Positions 26,383 to 37,051 of a stretch of DNA of 64,000 bases are shown in pieces. Position numbers and translations under genes: made by a program. Under the pieces are notes generated by a model. The model was not told the DNA's origin. It made no database searches and worked only from the letters and a program-made list of their open reading frames with translations. Source of the stretch: Eledone cirrhosa. Its lineage: Eukaryota; Mollusca; Cephalopoda; Octopoda; Eledonidae. Within the stretch, counting starts at the first letter, position 1; the number at the start of each line of letters is the position of its first letter. The stretch spans positions 72,134,370 to 72,198,369 of the forward strand of contig OZ024743.1 in the NCBI GenBank assembly GCA_964016885.1. Reading direction: 5' to 3'.

Positions 26383-26388
<6 letters not shown>
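25022..26388. repeat. 466-bp unit in head-to-head tandem inverted array
   Basis: Two orientations of one 466-bp unit. Forward: a full copy at 25,022-25,487 (CAATTAAGTTAAAAATGTAC to GACTGACGCTTAAA) and a 251-bp partial copy at 25,488-25,738 ending GATGTTGTTACA. Reverse: a partial copy at 25,739-25,850, a full 466-bp copy at 25,851-26,316 and a partial copy at 26,317-26,388 ending in (TA)n. Copies are nearly identical. The turn-around is at GTTACA|GTAAAGTGACC. No ORF above 60 codons is specific to it. Each unit also contains a degenerate inner inverted pair, CTATTCTCCAGAAAGCC and GGCCTTTCTGGAGAATCG. Confidence 0.93.
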
Positions 26389-26426
<38 letters not shown>

Positions 26427-26524
26427 ATATATATATATATATATATGTATATGTTTATATATATATATATGTATATGTTTATATATATATATATATTATA
26501 TGTATATATGTATATATATATACC
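26386..26524. repeat. (AT)n-rich microsatellite
   Basis: Alternating AT with TATATGTATATGTTTA interruptions repeated two or three times. Confidence 0.93.
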
Positions 26525-26880
26525 ATAAAACATGTCTTTAGAATCACTAGATATAATATAAGCCTACCCGCCGTAAGCAACTAATCACATACTTTCTAAC
26601 TTGACCGCTGCCACATCACGATTCTTAGCCATTTTGGAATGTATGTTTGTCGCGATAACTTTGGAAAATTAAATGTCTTATTTTGAGCTCGCTCCTGATG
26701 ATTCCGAAACTCTGGATATTCCTTGTTATCGGATGTCTTAAAATACGGATGAAACCATGGTAGAGGTAATTAGGTATGTACGCAATTCTTCTAAGTTCAA
26801 CTTTACACCTAATTGTGTTTAGTTAACGGTATATCTCGTCGATTTTTTACATGCTGTCGAAATGTTAGATAAATAATCTA
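26525..26880. other. unique sequence, no gene seen
   Basis: About 355 bp of mixed composition between microsatellites; no motif recognised. Confidence 0.4.
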
Positions 26881-26927
26881 TACACATATATATACATACA
26901 CACACATATATATATATATGCATATAT

Positions 26928-27215
26928 GTGAGAAGGCGTATGGATTAGTGGTTAGAGCAGTAGGCTTGCAATCGAAAGGTTGTGAGTTCAATTCTTGGAC
27001 CGGGTGATGTGTTGTTTCCTTGTGCAAGACACTTTATTTCACGTTGTTCCAGCTTACTCAGCTGAAAATGAATACCAGCAATTGCTGGAGGTTTAAGCCT
27101 ACGATTCACTGGCGTCCGGTCCAGGGAGGAGTCTTATACTCTCAGTCGTTTCACGCCATGAAACCGGGATAAGCACCGGCCAAAAGAGCCTTCTGGCTTA
27201 AGACAGACTTTAGTC
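26928..27215 (+). repeat. tRNA-derived SINE, family 2, sense copy
   Basis: The tRNA-like head reads TGGATTAGTGGTTAGAGC with a box-B-like TGTGAGTTCAATTC. A conserved body follows (GTGTTGTTTCCTTGTGCAAG, ACACTTTATTTCACG) and then CACTGGCGTCCGGTCCAGGG, CTCTCAGTCGTTTCACGCC and ATGAAACCGGGATAAGCACC. The same element is at 38,812-39,050. The central GACTGGCGACC-type core resembles the conserved cores shared by several animal SINE superfamilies; I am not sure which. A C-run follows at 27,226-27,239. Confidence 0.85.
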
Positions 27216-27307
27216 ATACGGCCTGCCCCCCCCCCCCCCGCCAGTGCTGTGACCACGTGCTGTGACCAGCGGCGCTGAATGGCGCCCGACAGCTTGGTCG
27301 ATCAACG

Positions 27308-27440
<133 letters not shown>

Positions 27441-27830
27441 AGTAAAAAGGAACAATTTAGTAGAAAATAAAATGCTGGAGGGATTGTTTTGTATAATAAA
27501 ACATTATTTATAAATTGGGTATTTCTGCATTTAATAGTGGTACCGGTTTCAGCAGTATATGCTTTTTCAACGGTGGATGTGCAAAGTGCTGTTAAGTTGC
27601 ATATGTATACGAATAAGAATAACATGAGGAAGAAAAATGATTAGTTTTTACATACATATTTAGAGGGGAACTTTCATGTCTCTGTCCGAGGTTATTTTTC
27701 GTTCTGGGTTAGTTGGCTAACAGAGGTGATAGTAGTTTTAAATTTTTGGTTTCTGACTGCTGGTTCCGAACTGGTAGGAGTGGGTGGAGAGGGATAAGGA
27801 GGAGGCGAGGGAAAAGTGGGAGAGGGGGGA

Positions 27831-27833
<3 letters not shown>
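27441..27833. other. unique sequence, no gene seen
   Basis: No domain recognised. GGTACCGGTTTCAGC at about 27,540 resembles the ACCGGTTTCG block in the fold-back element at 23.2 kb, but the match is short. Confidence 0.4.
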
Positions 27834-27915
<82 letters not shown>

Positions 27916-27920
27916 AAGAC
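27834..27920. repeat. (AAT)n(AAG)n microsatellite
   Basis: About 17 AAT units followed by about 12 AAG units; trinucleotide arrays are rare in this window compared with dinucleotides. Confidence 0.97.
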
Positions 27921-28058
27921 AGGGGGTAGGTGTGGTAGCAATCTGTTGTGGTGATAATCACTTTAAAAAATGGCTACAAAGGTGGGCTGGGCGTGGGATT
28001 GGCTTGAATGGTTGAATGACCTAAGAGTTGACCGGGGAAGTAATTGTTTCTAAACATA

Positions 28059-28250
<192 letters not shown>

Positions 28251-28257
28251 TGGGTTT

Positions 28258-28320
28258 ACCAAACATTTATTATAATGTTGGGTTTGTTTCTAAACAAACA
28301 GCCCGAAATACGCCGTACAG
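28258..28320 (+). repeat. dispersed repeat shared with 63.75 kb (opposite strand)
   Basis: ACATTTATTATAATGTTGGG, TTTCTAAACAAACAGCCCG. The complement occurs at about 63,753-63,815 (CGGGCCGTTTGTTTACAAAC, AACACTATTATAAATGTTCG). Both copies are preceded by the same TACGTATG/CGTACATA microsatellite flank. Confidence 0.65.
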
Positions 28321-28417
28321 TTCTCGGCAACAATCGTCGCCCTCCTGTTCAACACTGACACAGGAACGATGTACTGGTGTCCATATCATTAGCCATCGTC
28401 AGCATCGCACACCTTTC

Positions 28418-28575
28418 TCTCAGATGATTGAACGTCTGAAAGCATATACTTACCCCATACATATTAACGGCTGAGCAGCCCAATTTGCATATCGAGTGAG
28501 TTAGTCGTGAGTTAGTCGAGTGAGTTAGTCATTATAATGTGGAAAGTATATGCTTTCAGACGTTAAATCATTTGA
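28418..28575. repeat. 33-bp inverted repeat around 90-bp loop
   Basis: GATGATTGAACGTCTGAAAG and CATATACTT at 28,422-28,452 are complementary to AAGTATATG, CTTTCAGACGTTAAATCATT at about 28,545-28,573. The loop contains TTTGCATAT and three GAGTTAGTCG words. Possibly a small fold-back element. Confidence 0.65.
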
Positions 28576-28587
28576 TAATTTTATATA

Positions 28588-28710
28588 ATTGTTTCTACTT
28601 ATGGCACATGGCCAGCAATTACCCAGTGCATTACTGGTACTTTATTTTATCGACCCCATAAGGATGAAAGGCAAAGTTAACATCGGCGGCATTTGAACTC
28701 AGAACGTTCT
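28588..28710 (-). repeat. tRNA-derived SINE, family 1, antisense copy
   Basis: TTGTTTCTACTTATGGCAC, GGCCAGCAATTACCCAGTGC, TATCGACCCCATAAGGATG, ending at the box-B-like complement TTTGAACTCAGAACG. The 5' head is truncated. Confidence 0.88.
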
Positions 28711-29457
28711 TGGGACAGTATAGTGTGACTATATTACAAACCTTCCAAGCTCTAAAAACTGAAATAGGGAGTACCATGAAAAATAAAATGATGCAAAATG
28801 GAGAGATTTTTTATAATGAAAGCTAAAGAAATCTTTCGCCCACCCCAAAATATGTGTGAGATTTCTGAGTGGGACGGGGACAGTTATCAATTCTGATATT
28901 AGAAAGTATCAGGGGCCCGACGGCTGAGGTCTCGCCGTTTTGAGAGCTAATTCTAGACTGGTGTGACTTTGTATCTTACCCACTCAATTTCACTCAAATG
29001 CCGTGATTCGAGGCTACAGTAATTGAAAATTCTCAAATATGGCATGCTATGGTATCGAAGCTGGAACCTAATGTTCACGTCATGCTGCATCCACAAAATA
29101 GGAATGTATTTGATAATACATTGAAAACATATATATATATATTTAAATAGGCGAATGATCGATAAAATCAGCAGGAGTGAAATTTGCATTATAGAAATAT
29201 ATTTTAATTGTTTTTTTTTCTCTTGTTTCAATAAGCATTGTGTGTGTTTAGTATTTTTAAATTAAGGGTTACATTTGTTTTATGAAATTGAAACTGTTTA
29301 TTTAATTTAAACTGTGCATAAGAAATTAATTATACTTAATGTTTACATTACTGCAAACTATGTATTGCTTTTAAAATAATATTTTACTAACGTTCATTTA
29401 CATTCTCATGATCTGGCATGTGTGTCAGCCTTTATATATATGTATAAAAGTGGAGTG
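28711..29457. other. unique AT-rich sequence, no gene seen
   Basis: No recognisable gene. The CCCGACGGCTGAGGTCTC, GCCGTTTTGAGAGCTA motif at about 28,917-28,952 belongs to a short dispersed motif family also at 34.1, 43.7, 46.3 and 63.1 kb. Confidence 0.45.
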
Positions 29458-29520
29458 TAAACAACAAATTTAATATAGAAATGGCTTCCACAGGACTAGA
29501 ACTGTTTCATTCAAAGGACA
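29458..29520 (+). repeat. 60-bp segment shared with 36.12 kb
   Basis: AACAAATTTAATATAGAAATGG, then TTCCACAGGACTAGAACTG and TTTCATTCAAAGGA also occur at 36,117-36,178 in the same orientation. Probably the end of a dispersed element. Confidence 0.7.
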
Positions 29521-29582
29521 TCAGAAGGAAAAACCCAAGTATTGAGTACCTTACAATCTGTGGTGACCGCCGATTCAACCTG

Positions 29583-29748
<166 letters not shown>

Positions 29749-30063
29749 TAGCAGTTTATACCGGCGTTGCTCGGGTGTGTTCATTTGCTATGAAGAGTTA
29801 CATACAGATAAACGTAGCTTGAAAGCGCATAAGCTGATCAATTAAGTGCATAAAGCAGTTGAACCGGTTATTAATAGATACGAACCAATTAGCATTTTGG
29901 ACAATCTATGATGGGTTAATAATCTTCCAATAGCAAATTTAGTAGACCAAAGTTGCAAGATGGTGGCCTTGATGCCGCTAGGTGTCAGATCTGTCCGCTA
30001 TGGGTGCCACTACCAGTTTTCCAGACGGCATAGCTCCAACACCTCCAACAGCTGCACCGAAAA

Positions 30064-30270
30064 CTATAGCACCTCTTTGTAGACGATATTGCATGTCATC
30101 CCTTGCGGAGAATAAGCAAAAGTCCATTCCTGTTCCCTACGCGGGAACAGGCAACATAAAGTTGGCCATGGGAGATTATCCAGTTTCAGTCTGAACACTC
30201 TGGCAATGAGGTCATGTCTGTTCGAATAATTTTGCCCAGGAAAAAGTTCACGGGTTACATTCCGATTCAT
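30064..30270 (-). pseudogene. Helitron Rep fragment joined to helicase C-terminus
   Basis: The minus frame begins with the Rep segment TRELFPGQNYSNRHDLIARV, FRLKLDNL. In intact Helitron proteins this lies just after the NPEW motif. Directly after it, in a neighbouring frame, comes HGQLYVACSRVGN, which is helicase motif VI near the far C-terminus. The original frame then resumes with the terminal CNIVYKEVL and a stop at 30,064. In the 62-kb Helitron the same two parts are about 2.7 kb apart, so most of Rep and nearly all of the helicase have been deleted. The stretch cannot encode an active protein. It is the coding remnant of the element at 29,748-31,515. Confidence 0.82.
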
Positions 30271-30365
30271 ATGTCTATAGCATTAATCTGTTATATGAAG
30301 TGTTATTTTGCGGGTTGTTATTTGCAATAAGTCGATTGAAAATGCCCCAGATAAGCCGTATGCCA

Positions 30366-30655
30366 ATACGGAACGCTCCACTGCAGTGTTGTCATATAGT
30401 GAGTGAAGAGCGACAGAGAGAGAGAGAGAGTAAAGCAGTTAAATTATAGAGAGGGGGAATATACGGAGCGCTCCATTTGATCATATACATTGTTTCTCTC
30501 TCTGCAGTGTTGTCATATAGGGAGTGAAGAGCGACAGAGAGAGTAAAGCAGTTAAATTATAGAGAGTGGGAATATACGGAACGCTCCATTTGATCATATA
30601 CATTGTTTCTCTCTCTGCAGTGTTGTCATATAGGGAGTGAAGAGCGACAGAGAGT
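30366..30655 (+). repeat. 113-bp tandem repeat inside the deleted Helitron
   Basis: Two and a half units with ATACGGAGCGCTCCATTTGA, TCTCTCTGCAGTGTTGTCAT, GTGAAGAGCGACAGAGAG and TAAAGCAGTTAAATT. ATACGG starts at 30,461 and 30,574 (period 113). Partial derivatives (AGAGCGACGGA, AAGCAGTTAAATTC) recur at 30,900-31,020. Confidence 0.85.
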
Positions 30656-31137
30656 TTGTTGTTTTATAAATTCATCTGTTGCTTTTGAATATTTGTTATT
30701 TGATGCAAAATGTACCTGTGTAAAATGTAACGTTGAGAGAGCAGAATGTATTTAGTGTTATCGGCTTTTTAAATTTTGATATTTGATGTATGAGTGTCGT
30801 TATGACTGTTTGTTGTTGTATAAAATTATGTGTTGTTTAGTTATCAAAGTTTTTTTCGGGTTCCCGAACGAATAGGGGGAATGATCTATTATATACAGAG
30901 AAAAGAGCGACGGATAGAGTGAAGCTAGTGTTAAACCTAGAAGCATGAAGAGAGTAAAGCAGTTAAATTCTAGAGAGGGTGAATAATCTATTGTAGATAG
31001 AGGGAAGAGCGACGGAGAGAGTAAAGGTATGGTTGTTGTGTTGCTTAGGTTTCAAAGTTTGTATCGCGTTCCTTCAAAAGAATTTTGTCGTTGTTCTAAA
31101 TTGTAATGGTGATAGAGTAGTAGACGGAGGTAGTAAA

Positions 31138-31265
31138 CTTTTAAAGAGAGTTGCAGAGGTGATTGAGGGGGAAGTAGAGAGAGTGATTAACCTTTTAAAG
31201 AGAGTTGTAGAGGAGATTGAGAGTGGAGTAGAGGAAAGGATGAATCTTTTAAAGAGAGTTGCAAC
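31138..31265 (+). repeat. 54-bp tandem repeat, in-frame
   Basis: Units begin with CTTTTAAAGAGAGTTG at 31,138, 31,192 and 31,246 (period exactly 54). They lie in an 80-codon open frame, 31,033-31,275, giving an 18-residue repeat with LLKRV-x-E-x-IE. The frame reads like an amphipathic helix. It also sits inside a Helitron remnant and has no recognised family, so I treat it as a tandem repeat and do not call a gene. Confidence 0.75.
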
Positions 31266-31511
31266 ATGTATGTAGTTTCATATAATTTTTATGGTAGTAG
31301 TGAGAGGAATGAAGCGTGTAAGAGAGAGGGTTACAGCATGTATTTAGTTTTATCGATTTTTTGTCATAGAAGTAGGAAACGGTTGGCAAAAATAATTACG
31401 CGTTGACCTGCCCTGGTAAATTTGGAGCACATTTGGAAAAAATCATCAAAATCGGTAGAGAAATGTGGAAATGCATACAAATCATACACACACACAGACA
31501 GGCATCTACCG

Positions 31512-31514
<3 letters not shown>

Positions 31515-31561
<47 letters not shown>

Positions 31562-31592
31562 ACATACAGAGTAGTATATATGTATATATAGA
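31515..31592. repeat. (AT)n microsatellite
   Basis: About 44 bp of AT followed by TATATGTATATATAGAGAG words. Confidence 0.95.
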
Positions 31593-31929
31593 GAGATAGT
31601 ATAGAACAATATTAAATTGTCTTGTTGGCGGAAATTACTTGCAGGTTCTCATGTGGTTGGCAGACAACAATAATAGGAAATGTAAAACTCTTATTGTGTT
31701 TCCCTGGTTTGCAGTAATAAATATATGATAGTTTCAAAATAAATAAATATGTCAGGCATACCCGCTTATTTCCGTTTATTTATCTATTCTCTGGTTTTAT
31801 TTTCACATCAGTCTTTGGTTTTCTTTGTTTGAACACTGATTGTTACATTTTTATTGACAACATCCTCTCTGTTATTGACAAAATATGTAAAACTTCATCT
31901 TGAGAAAATATTTCTAACAGTTTACACAC

Positions 31930-32013
31930 AAACATATATACATTCACACACACATATATATATATATACACTCACAGATACACACACACATATATATATA
32001 TATACACTCACAG

Positions 32014-32068
<55 letters not shown>

Positions 32069-32140
32069 CATATATATATACATATATATACATACTCACA
32101 CATAGATATACACACAAGCACAGGTATACACATACACACA
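31930..32140. repeat. (CA)n(TA)n with two 42-bp units
   Basis: CACACACATATATATATATA, CACTCACAGATA occurs twice (31,947 and 31,987), then CA and TA runs. Confidence 0.93.
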
Positions 32141-32546
32141 GTTACTTGTAGCAAGAAGCCACTATATGGGTTGTGATGTATAGATTCTAAAGACGTGGGG
32201 GGGGGCACTCACTTATTGTAAAAAACACCAAATATATTTATAAACACACGTGTCTTAGCTCTAAGTTTTGTTTCTATGTTGCCCTCTTCTTATTCTCGTC
32301 TCTCTATTTCTTGTATCTCACATTCTATCTACTGATGAAAGGACTAATGTCCGAAATCACGACACTTCTCTCTTTCTACTATATCAAGCGTTAAAATATA
32401 ATAATATACATCTTCATTTTATTTACGCTGTTTTGTTTATCAATTTACCAATCACATGTGTATAAAATTATATATATTATATATATTATTGTTCTTTCGA
32501 GAGATGCTAGCCGATGCTGCAGCTTCGATCTTACTCACTTTCATTG
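32141..32546. other. unique sequence, no gene seen
   Basis: A G9 run at about 32,199 (GTGGGGGGGGGC). CTACTGATGAAAGGACTAAT at 32,328 is of the kind seen in retroelement tails, but nothing can be assigned. Confidence 0.4.
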
Positions 32547-32614
32547 TTATACACACACACACACACAAACACATACACACACACCCACACACACACACAC
32601 ACCCACACACACAC

Positions 32615-32679
<65 letters not shown>

Positions 32680-32680
32680 A
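32547..32680. repeat. (CA)n(TA)n microsatellite with CCCACA interruptions
   Basis: About 105 bp of CA with two CCCA interruptions, then TA; directly abuts a fold-back element. Confidence 0.97.
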
Positions 32681-33062
32681 TAAATGTTATCTGAGTTTTT
32701 CGAATAATAATAATATTCGATTCGTTTGCAATTATGCGAAGAAGCTCTTTAAAGCCATATCACTAAACTGTTCCCATCATTCTTGCTCTTGTATTGGCAT
32801 GTAAACAGAACTGCAGGCACTAATGTTTCTGGGTATTACCATTCATCAGTGCAGCTCACTGTTCACCTGCCAACTGTCAGAGCTAGTGAAAATATATGCT
32901 ATTTTCTAAAATATACAGTGACAGATTGGCCTTATTTGCATATTAGCAGGCTGGCTGATCAGTCAAATTTGCATATTAGCAGACCCATTGATCAGCCAGA
33001 TTTGCATATCAGCAAATAGGCCAGTCAGTTTCATGTATAAGAGCGATTAATGGCCAGTTTTG
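32680..33062 (+). mobile_element. 420-bp fold-back family, copy lacking the right arm
   Basis: It starts AATAAATGTTATCTGAG. It shares with the complete copy at 43,901 the left arm (GATTCGTTTGCAATTATGC, CATTCTTGCTCTTGTATTGG), then GTAAACAGAACTGCAGGC, AATGTTTCTGGGTATTACC and CACTGTTCACCTGCCAACTG. The interior has three tandem TTTGCATATNAGCA words separated by GGCTGGCTGATCAGTC-type spacers; the complete copy has one. The right inverted arm is missing. A PLE remnant follows immediately. Confidence 0.85.
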
Positions 33063-34095
33063 CCATATTCAAATAACAAATATTACGCTTTTTACGGTTG
33101 CAGTTATTTCCGTTACCATTCGAAGTTCTCTCCCTGTGTCTGTGTGACACATAGAAACATGTTTATCCCATCTATGTTAATGGTGTTATCTCTGTTATAC
33201 GAGATGCTGTTTATTCTATTAGAGTTTCTATGTTTACTATTGTGAGTTATTTCTCTATGTTTAATTCCTAGATTTCTATTGTTAATTTTCGCTATATGTT
33301 GGGGCTATATATTTGATAGTCGAGTAGGAATGTTTGATTGTGTGTCGTTTGAAGCTTTGATTGTATTTATGTGACCTAGGAAAACACCTATCTAATGTGT
33401 TAAAGAAAAGTCGAGCTAAGTTATTTTGAATTCCAAGGTAGTGAGGTGGATTATACCACAGAAGGAGGCGGGATCTAACCCATTTATGCATTTTTTTGGT
33501 TGTGTTCGACTTATGTCCATTCGAGATCCGATTTATTCTTTTGTTTTGGGTTCGAGTACCCCATTATTTCGATTGTAAATAATTGTATGTGTGTTAGTGT
33601 TAATAACTATGGTTTGTTTGTTTTTATGCGAGGGTGTGTAAATATCATTATCTATATTCGTGTACTCATTTTTATCCTGGTAACTTGCTCTAGCTAATGT
33701 CTTATTATAGTATCTAGCCTTACTATCAAAGATTTCCTTGTTAGCTGAGAGTCTAGAGATTCTCTGCTCTAACCTTTTGAGTATGGCCTTCTTAACGTTT
33801 CTAGGGTGGTTTGAGAAGTAGCTAACATAATTGAGGTTTTCATTTAATTTATGGTAAGGGTAGTAAAGGCCAGAATTAAGGTTTAACGTTATGTCTAGGT
33901 AGTTAGTTATACTATTATTCTTTTCTATTTCTAGCTTGAGACTGTAATTGTAAGAAAAATCGATTATTATTTTCTTTTTCCTATTTAGGGTACTATTGTT
34001 ATGGTTAAATCGTGATAGAACCAGTTTAAAACTAGTTAGACTATTACTTAACAGAATACTCGATATTTGTTGTAATACAGTATGGCTATAATATA
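33063..34095 (-). pseudogene. Penelope-like element: RT C-terminal part and Cys-rich linker
   Basis: On the minus strand an ATG-less frame is open from about 34,090 to 33,525 (about 190 codons). It contains ITNYLDITLNLNSG, YFSNHPRNVKKAI and RLSANKEIFDS, followed by ARYYNKTLARASYQDKNEY. This order (a FLDVT/LNL thumb segment, then S-NHPP, then a RISDLS-N-EIF-type segment) is that of GIY-YIG-containing retroelements of the Penelope type. A frameshift leads into 33,491-33,282, with LLWYNPPHYLGIQNNLARLF, LDRCFPRSHKYNQSFKRHT and IKHSYST. A last shift gives NNCNRKKRNIC near 33,100, like the Cys-rich block before GIY-YIG. The catalytic YxDD and the fingers are absent. PLE assignment is from motif memory, not a search. 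Confidence 0.75.
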
Positions 34096-34169
34096 AAGAA
34101 TCAGGGACTCAACGGTTGAGCCCAGCTGTTGAAACGGTAACAGATCAGCCTTCGGTTCCCGACATATTA

Positions 34170-34171
<2 letters not shown>

Positions 34172-34229
<58 letters not shown>

Positions 34230-34253
34230 TTGTGTGTGTGTGTGCGCGCGCGT

Positions 34254-34288
<35 letters not shown>
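34172..34288. repeat. (AT)n(GT)n microsatellite
   Basis: AT for about 30 bp, then GT for about 85 bp with a GCGCGCGCG core. Confidence 0.97.
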
Positions 34289-34292
<4 letters not shown>

Positions 34293-35210
34293 GAGAGATT
34301 TGCGTCGATTGAATTTCATAGAAAATGAAGACATATCAAACACAGAGGATAACTGTAGCTACACTCATTTGCTATAAATAATAGCTTAGAAAATGGGGTA
34401 AAATATCCCCATCGATGGACAGAATTGGACAATTACTGCTTTAAAGCTTCATACCCTGTACTTCTTAAAGATACGAATAATTAAACAATGTCGTTATTCT
34501 AAATGGCACTGAAATATTCTTTCCTTTTTTTATTTACAGTTTGATGTGATGTATATACGGGATGTTTCTTTATATATTCTTCTGTTTCATATATCATCTT
34601 TAACATATAAAATGTAATTATTCTTATCAAGTTGAATTAAGAAACAATGGAAAGTCGCCGTGACAATAACAAATGACTATATCAATAATCAATCAATGTA
34701 GCTTATCGTTGAAGCAATCAGTTAATGTACTTCTGTAGATGGGAGAAACGTGAATGTATGGTTTGTTTTCTCACAGCCTCCTCTGCTTCATTTTTCCGTG
34801 TCCATGTAGGTCGCCTGGTTTTCTAAACTGTTGCAGTGATTGACGATTGTAATTGTCATTTACATTGAGATAATTATTAATGTTTAATCGTTATCGATAT
34901 ACTACACGTCCTTAGGATCTTTAAAACATCTATTTAAATAAAATACATTAAATTATTTTGCAGAATCATCCGATGGTTCAGCGCTGATTATGGTACTATG
35001 ACAGAACTAGTTGCCTGGGTCGTTGATAAAATGTCTACTCCAAAGAAAAGAAGGGAGTTACGATATGAACCCACATTTGGGACAGTTGAGAATTACTTTA
35101 ACAAAATGATAATGTCTTCTATATTTAAGCGTTGATTTAACATACACCTGTATATTAGACGTATAAGACAGAATAATGAAGACGGCATAACTGTAGCTCA
35201 TTTAGACACA
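34289..35210. other. unique AT-rich sequence, no gene seen
   Basis: About 0.9 kb without recognised domain or repeat. Confidence 0.45.
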
Positions 35211-35278
35211 CACGCACACGTACCCACACATACACACACATATATATATGTGTGTACATATATATATATATATATAAA
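35210..35278. repeat. CA/TA microsatellite
   Basis: CACACGCACACGTACCCAC start, then CA, TA, TGTG and TA words. Confidence 0.9.
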
Positions 35279-35480
35279 CAATGAGTTATATGGTTTGTTG
35301 ATTATTCAACAAAGTTTATTTTACAACAGATTAGAAACCCTCAACAGCCTTTATCTGGAGTATCATTAATATTAATAGTAATAAATGGAAAATATCCTCA
35401 TAAAACCATATTTATTTTATTATACATATTTCAGGGGTACTAATATTTAAGTTCGCTTTAGTCAAATAAAATATAATAAT

Positions 35481-35665
35481 TATTTCTACTTTTGACACAA
35501 GGCCAGCAATTACCCAGAGCATTACTGGTACTTTATTTTATCGACCCCGTAAGGATGAAAGGCAAAGTTAACCTCGGCGGGTTTGAACTCAGAATGGCAA
35601 GGGTCGTAACTCTATGTGTCAAAGCATGCTGTCCGACCCTCTACCGATACTGCCAATCCACCGCC
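35481..35665 (-). repeat. tRNA-derived SINE family 1, antisense, first of three
   Basis: TTATTTCTACTTTTGACAC, GGCCAGCAATTACCCAGAGC, ATCGACCCCGTAAGGATG, box-B complement GTTTGAACTCAGAATGG, and head complement CATGCTGTCCGACCCTCTAC ending at CAATCCACCGCC. Essentially full length. Confidence 0.92.
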
Positions 35666-35671
35666 TATAAA

Positions 35672-35865
35672 ATATAATAATTGTTTCTACTTTTGGCACA
35701 TGGCCAGCAATTACCCAGTACATTACTGGTACTTTATTTTATCGACTCCGTACGGATGAAAGGAAAAGTTACCTTGGCGGGATTTGAACTCAGACCATAA
35801 AGGGCCGTAACTCTTTGCTGCAAAGCATGGCGTCCGACTCTCTACTGATACTGCCAATCCACCGC
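35672..35865 (-). repeat. tRNA-derived SINE family 1, antisense, second of three
   Basis: Starts TAATTGTTTCTACTTTTGGC, about 192 bp after the first. Contains GGGATTTGAACTCAGACC and the head complement CATGGCGTCCGACTCTCTAC to CAATCCACCGC. TATAAAATATAATAATTG joins it to both neighbours. Confidence 0.92.
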
Positions 35866-35871
35866 TATAAA

Positions 35872-36010
35872 ATATAATAATTGTTTCTACTTTAGGCACA
35901 AGGCCAGCAATTACCCAGTACATTACTGGTACTTTATTTCATCGACCCCGTAAGGATGAAAGGCAGAGTTAACCTCGGCGGGATTTGAACTCAGACTGCC
36001 AAGTCGGTGT
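35872..36010 (-). repeat. tRNA-derived SINE family 1, antisense, third of three (truncated head)
   Basis: Starts TAATTGTTTCTACTTTAGGC and runs to GGGATTTGAACTCAGACTGC; the tRNA-like head is missing. Same joining sequence TATAAAATATAATAATTG as the other two. Confidence 0.9.
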
Positions 36011-36116
36011 TAAGATAGTGACATATCTTCATTTGAACTTAATGGTACAAGTTACTAGACTTATACCATGAAGGTATACCATTATTGGTATAAGTCCCTC
36101 GACTTATCACTATAAC

Positions 36117-36178
36117 AAATTTAATATAGTAATGGATTCTACAGGACTGGAACTGTTTCATTCGAAGGAAATGTATAT
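36117..36178 (+). repeat. 60-bp segment shared with 29.46 kb
   Basis: ACAAATTTAATATAGTAATGG, TTCTACAGGACTGGAACTG, TTTCATTCGAAGGA. Confidence 0.7.
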
Positions 36179-37051
36179 ATATGCATATGTATGTAGATAA
36201 ATCTACCAAAATATACGGTAGTGTCCAATCCGTATGAAGAACTCAATGTAATCCAAATATCATGAAAAGAGAAGATGCATTCAAAAATTTTCGATGAAAA
36301 TCATAGGAGTTCAGAGTCAAGATAAATTAATAAAAACAATGAAATAAAAACAAAGAACAAATTCTTTATATTAAAAAATTCATCATTTTTACGATCGTTT
36401 CTAGGATGTATATGTGTGTTGGTATGCATATCATATAGATCTATGTAAATATATTACAAATTATCAGAGGATATATTCATACCTTCACATATACATGCTG
36501 TCTTCAGAAATGATGAGATTTGTTTATTGAAAAAAACAACAAAGATTTAATATAAAAAGTCTGTTTGGGAACACCTTTTGAATTGACCAATAGAAAGGTA
36601 GTTAGAGGTCAAGTTGATAGAATAGTGATAGTAGAAATTTAATTTAGAGGTAGAGGTGTGCAGACTTATGTTTTGAATGAAAATAATACTTTGAATGAAA
36701 AGAATACATTGGGGATGAAAAGAGGTCAAGCCAGTGAAGGGTACAAGAAAATTTGATGTTATTAAAGAATAATGTTAAAAACGAAGGAAAATAAAATTTT
36801 AGGGTAAGGGTATTCGTGAGAAATACCAATCTTATTTAAACCACAAGGAATCTAGATCTATAACAAGAAATTAAATTAATTGATAGGTATACTTATAGGG
36901 ATAAATTTATATTAATTCATAAGAATGTGATAAATAAGAATTAGATGTTATTAAAGAGTGTTGTTAAAAACGAAGGAAAGTAACATTTTGGGATAAGGTT
37001 AGTAGTGAGAAATATCAATCTCATATATTAATTTAAAATAAGATTTAATAC

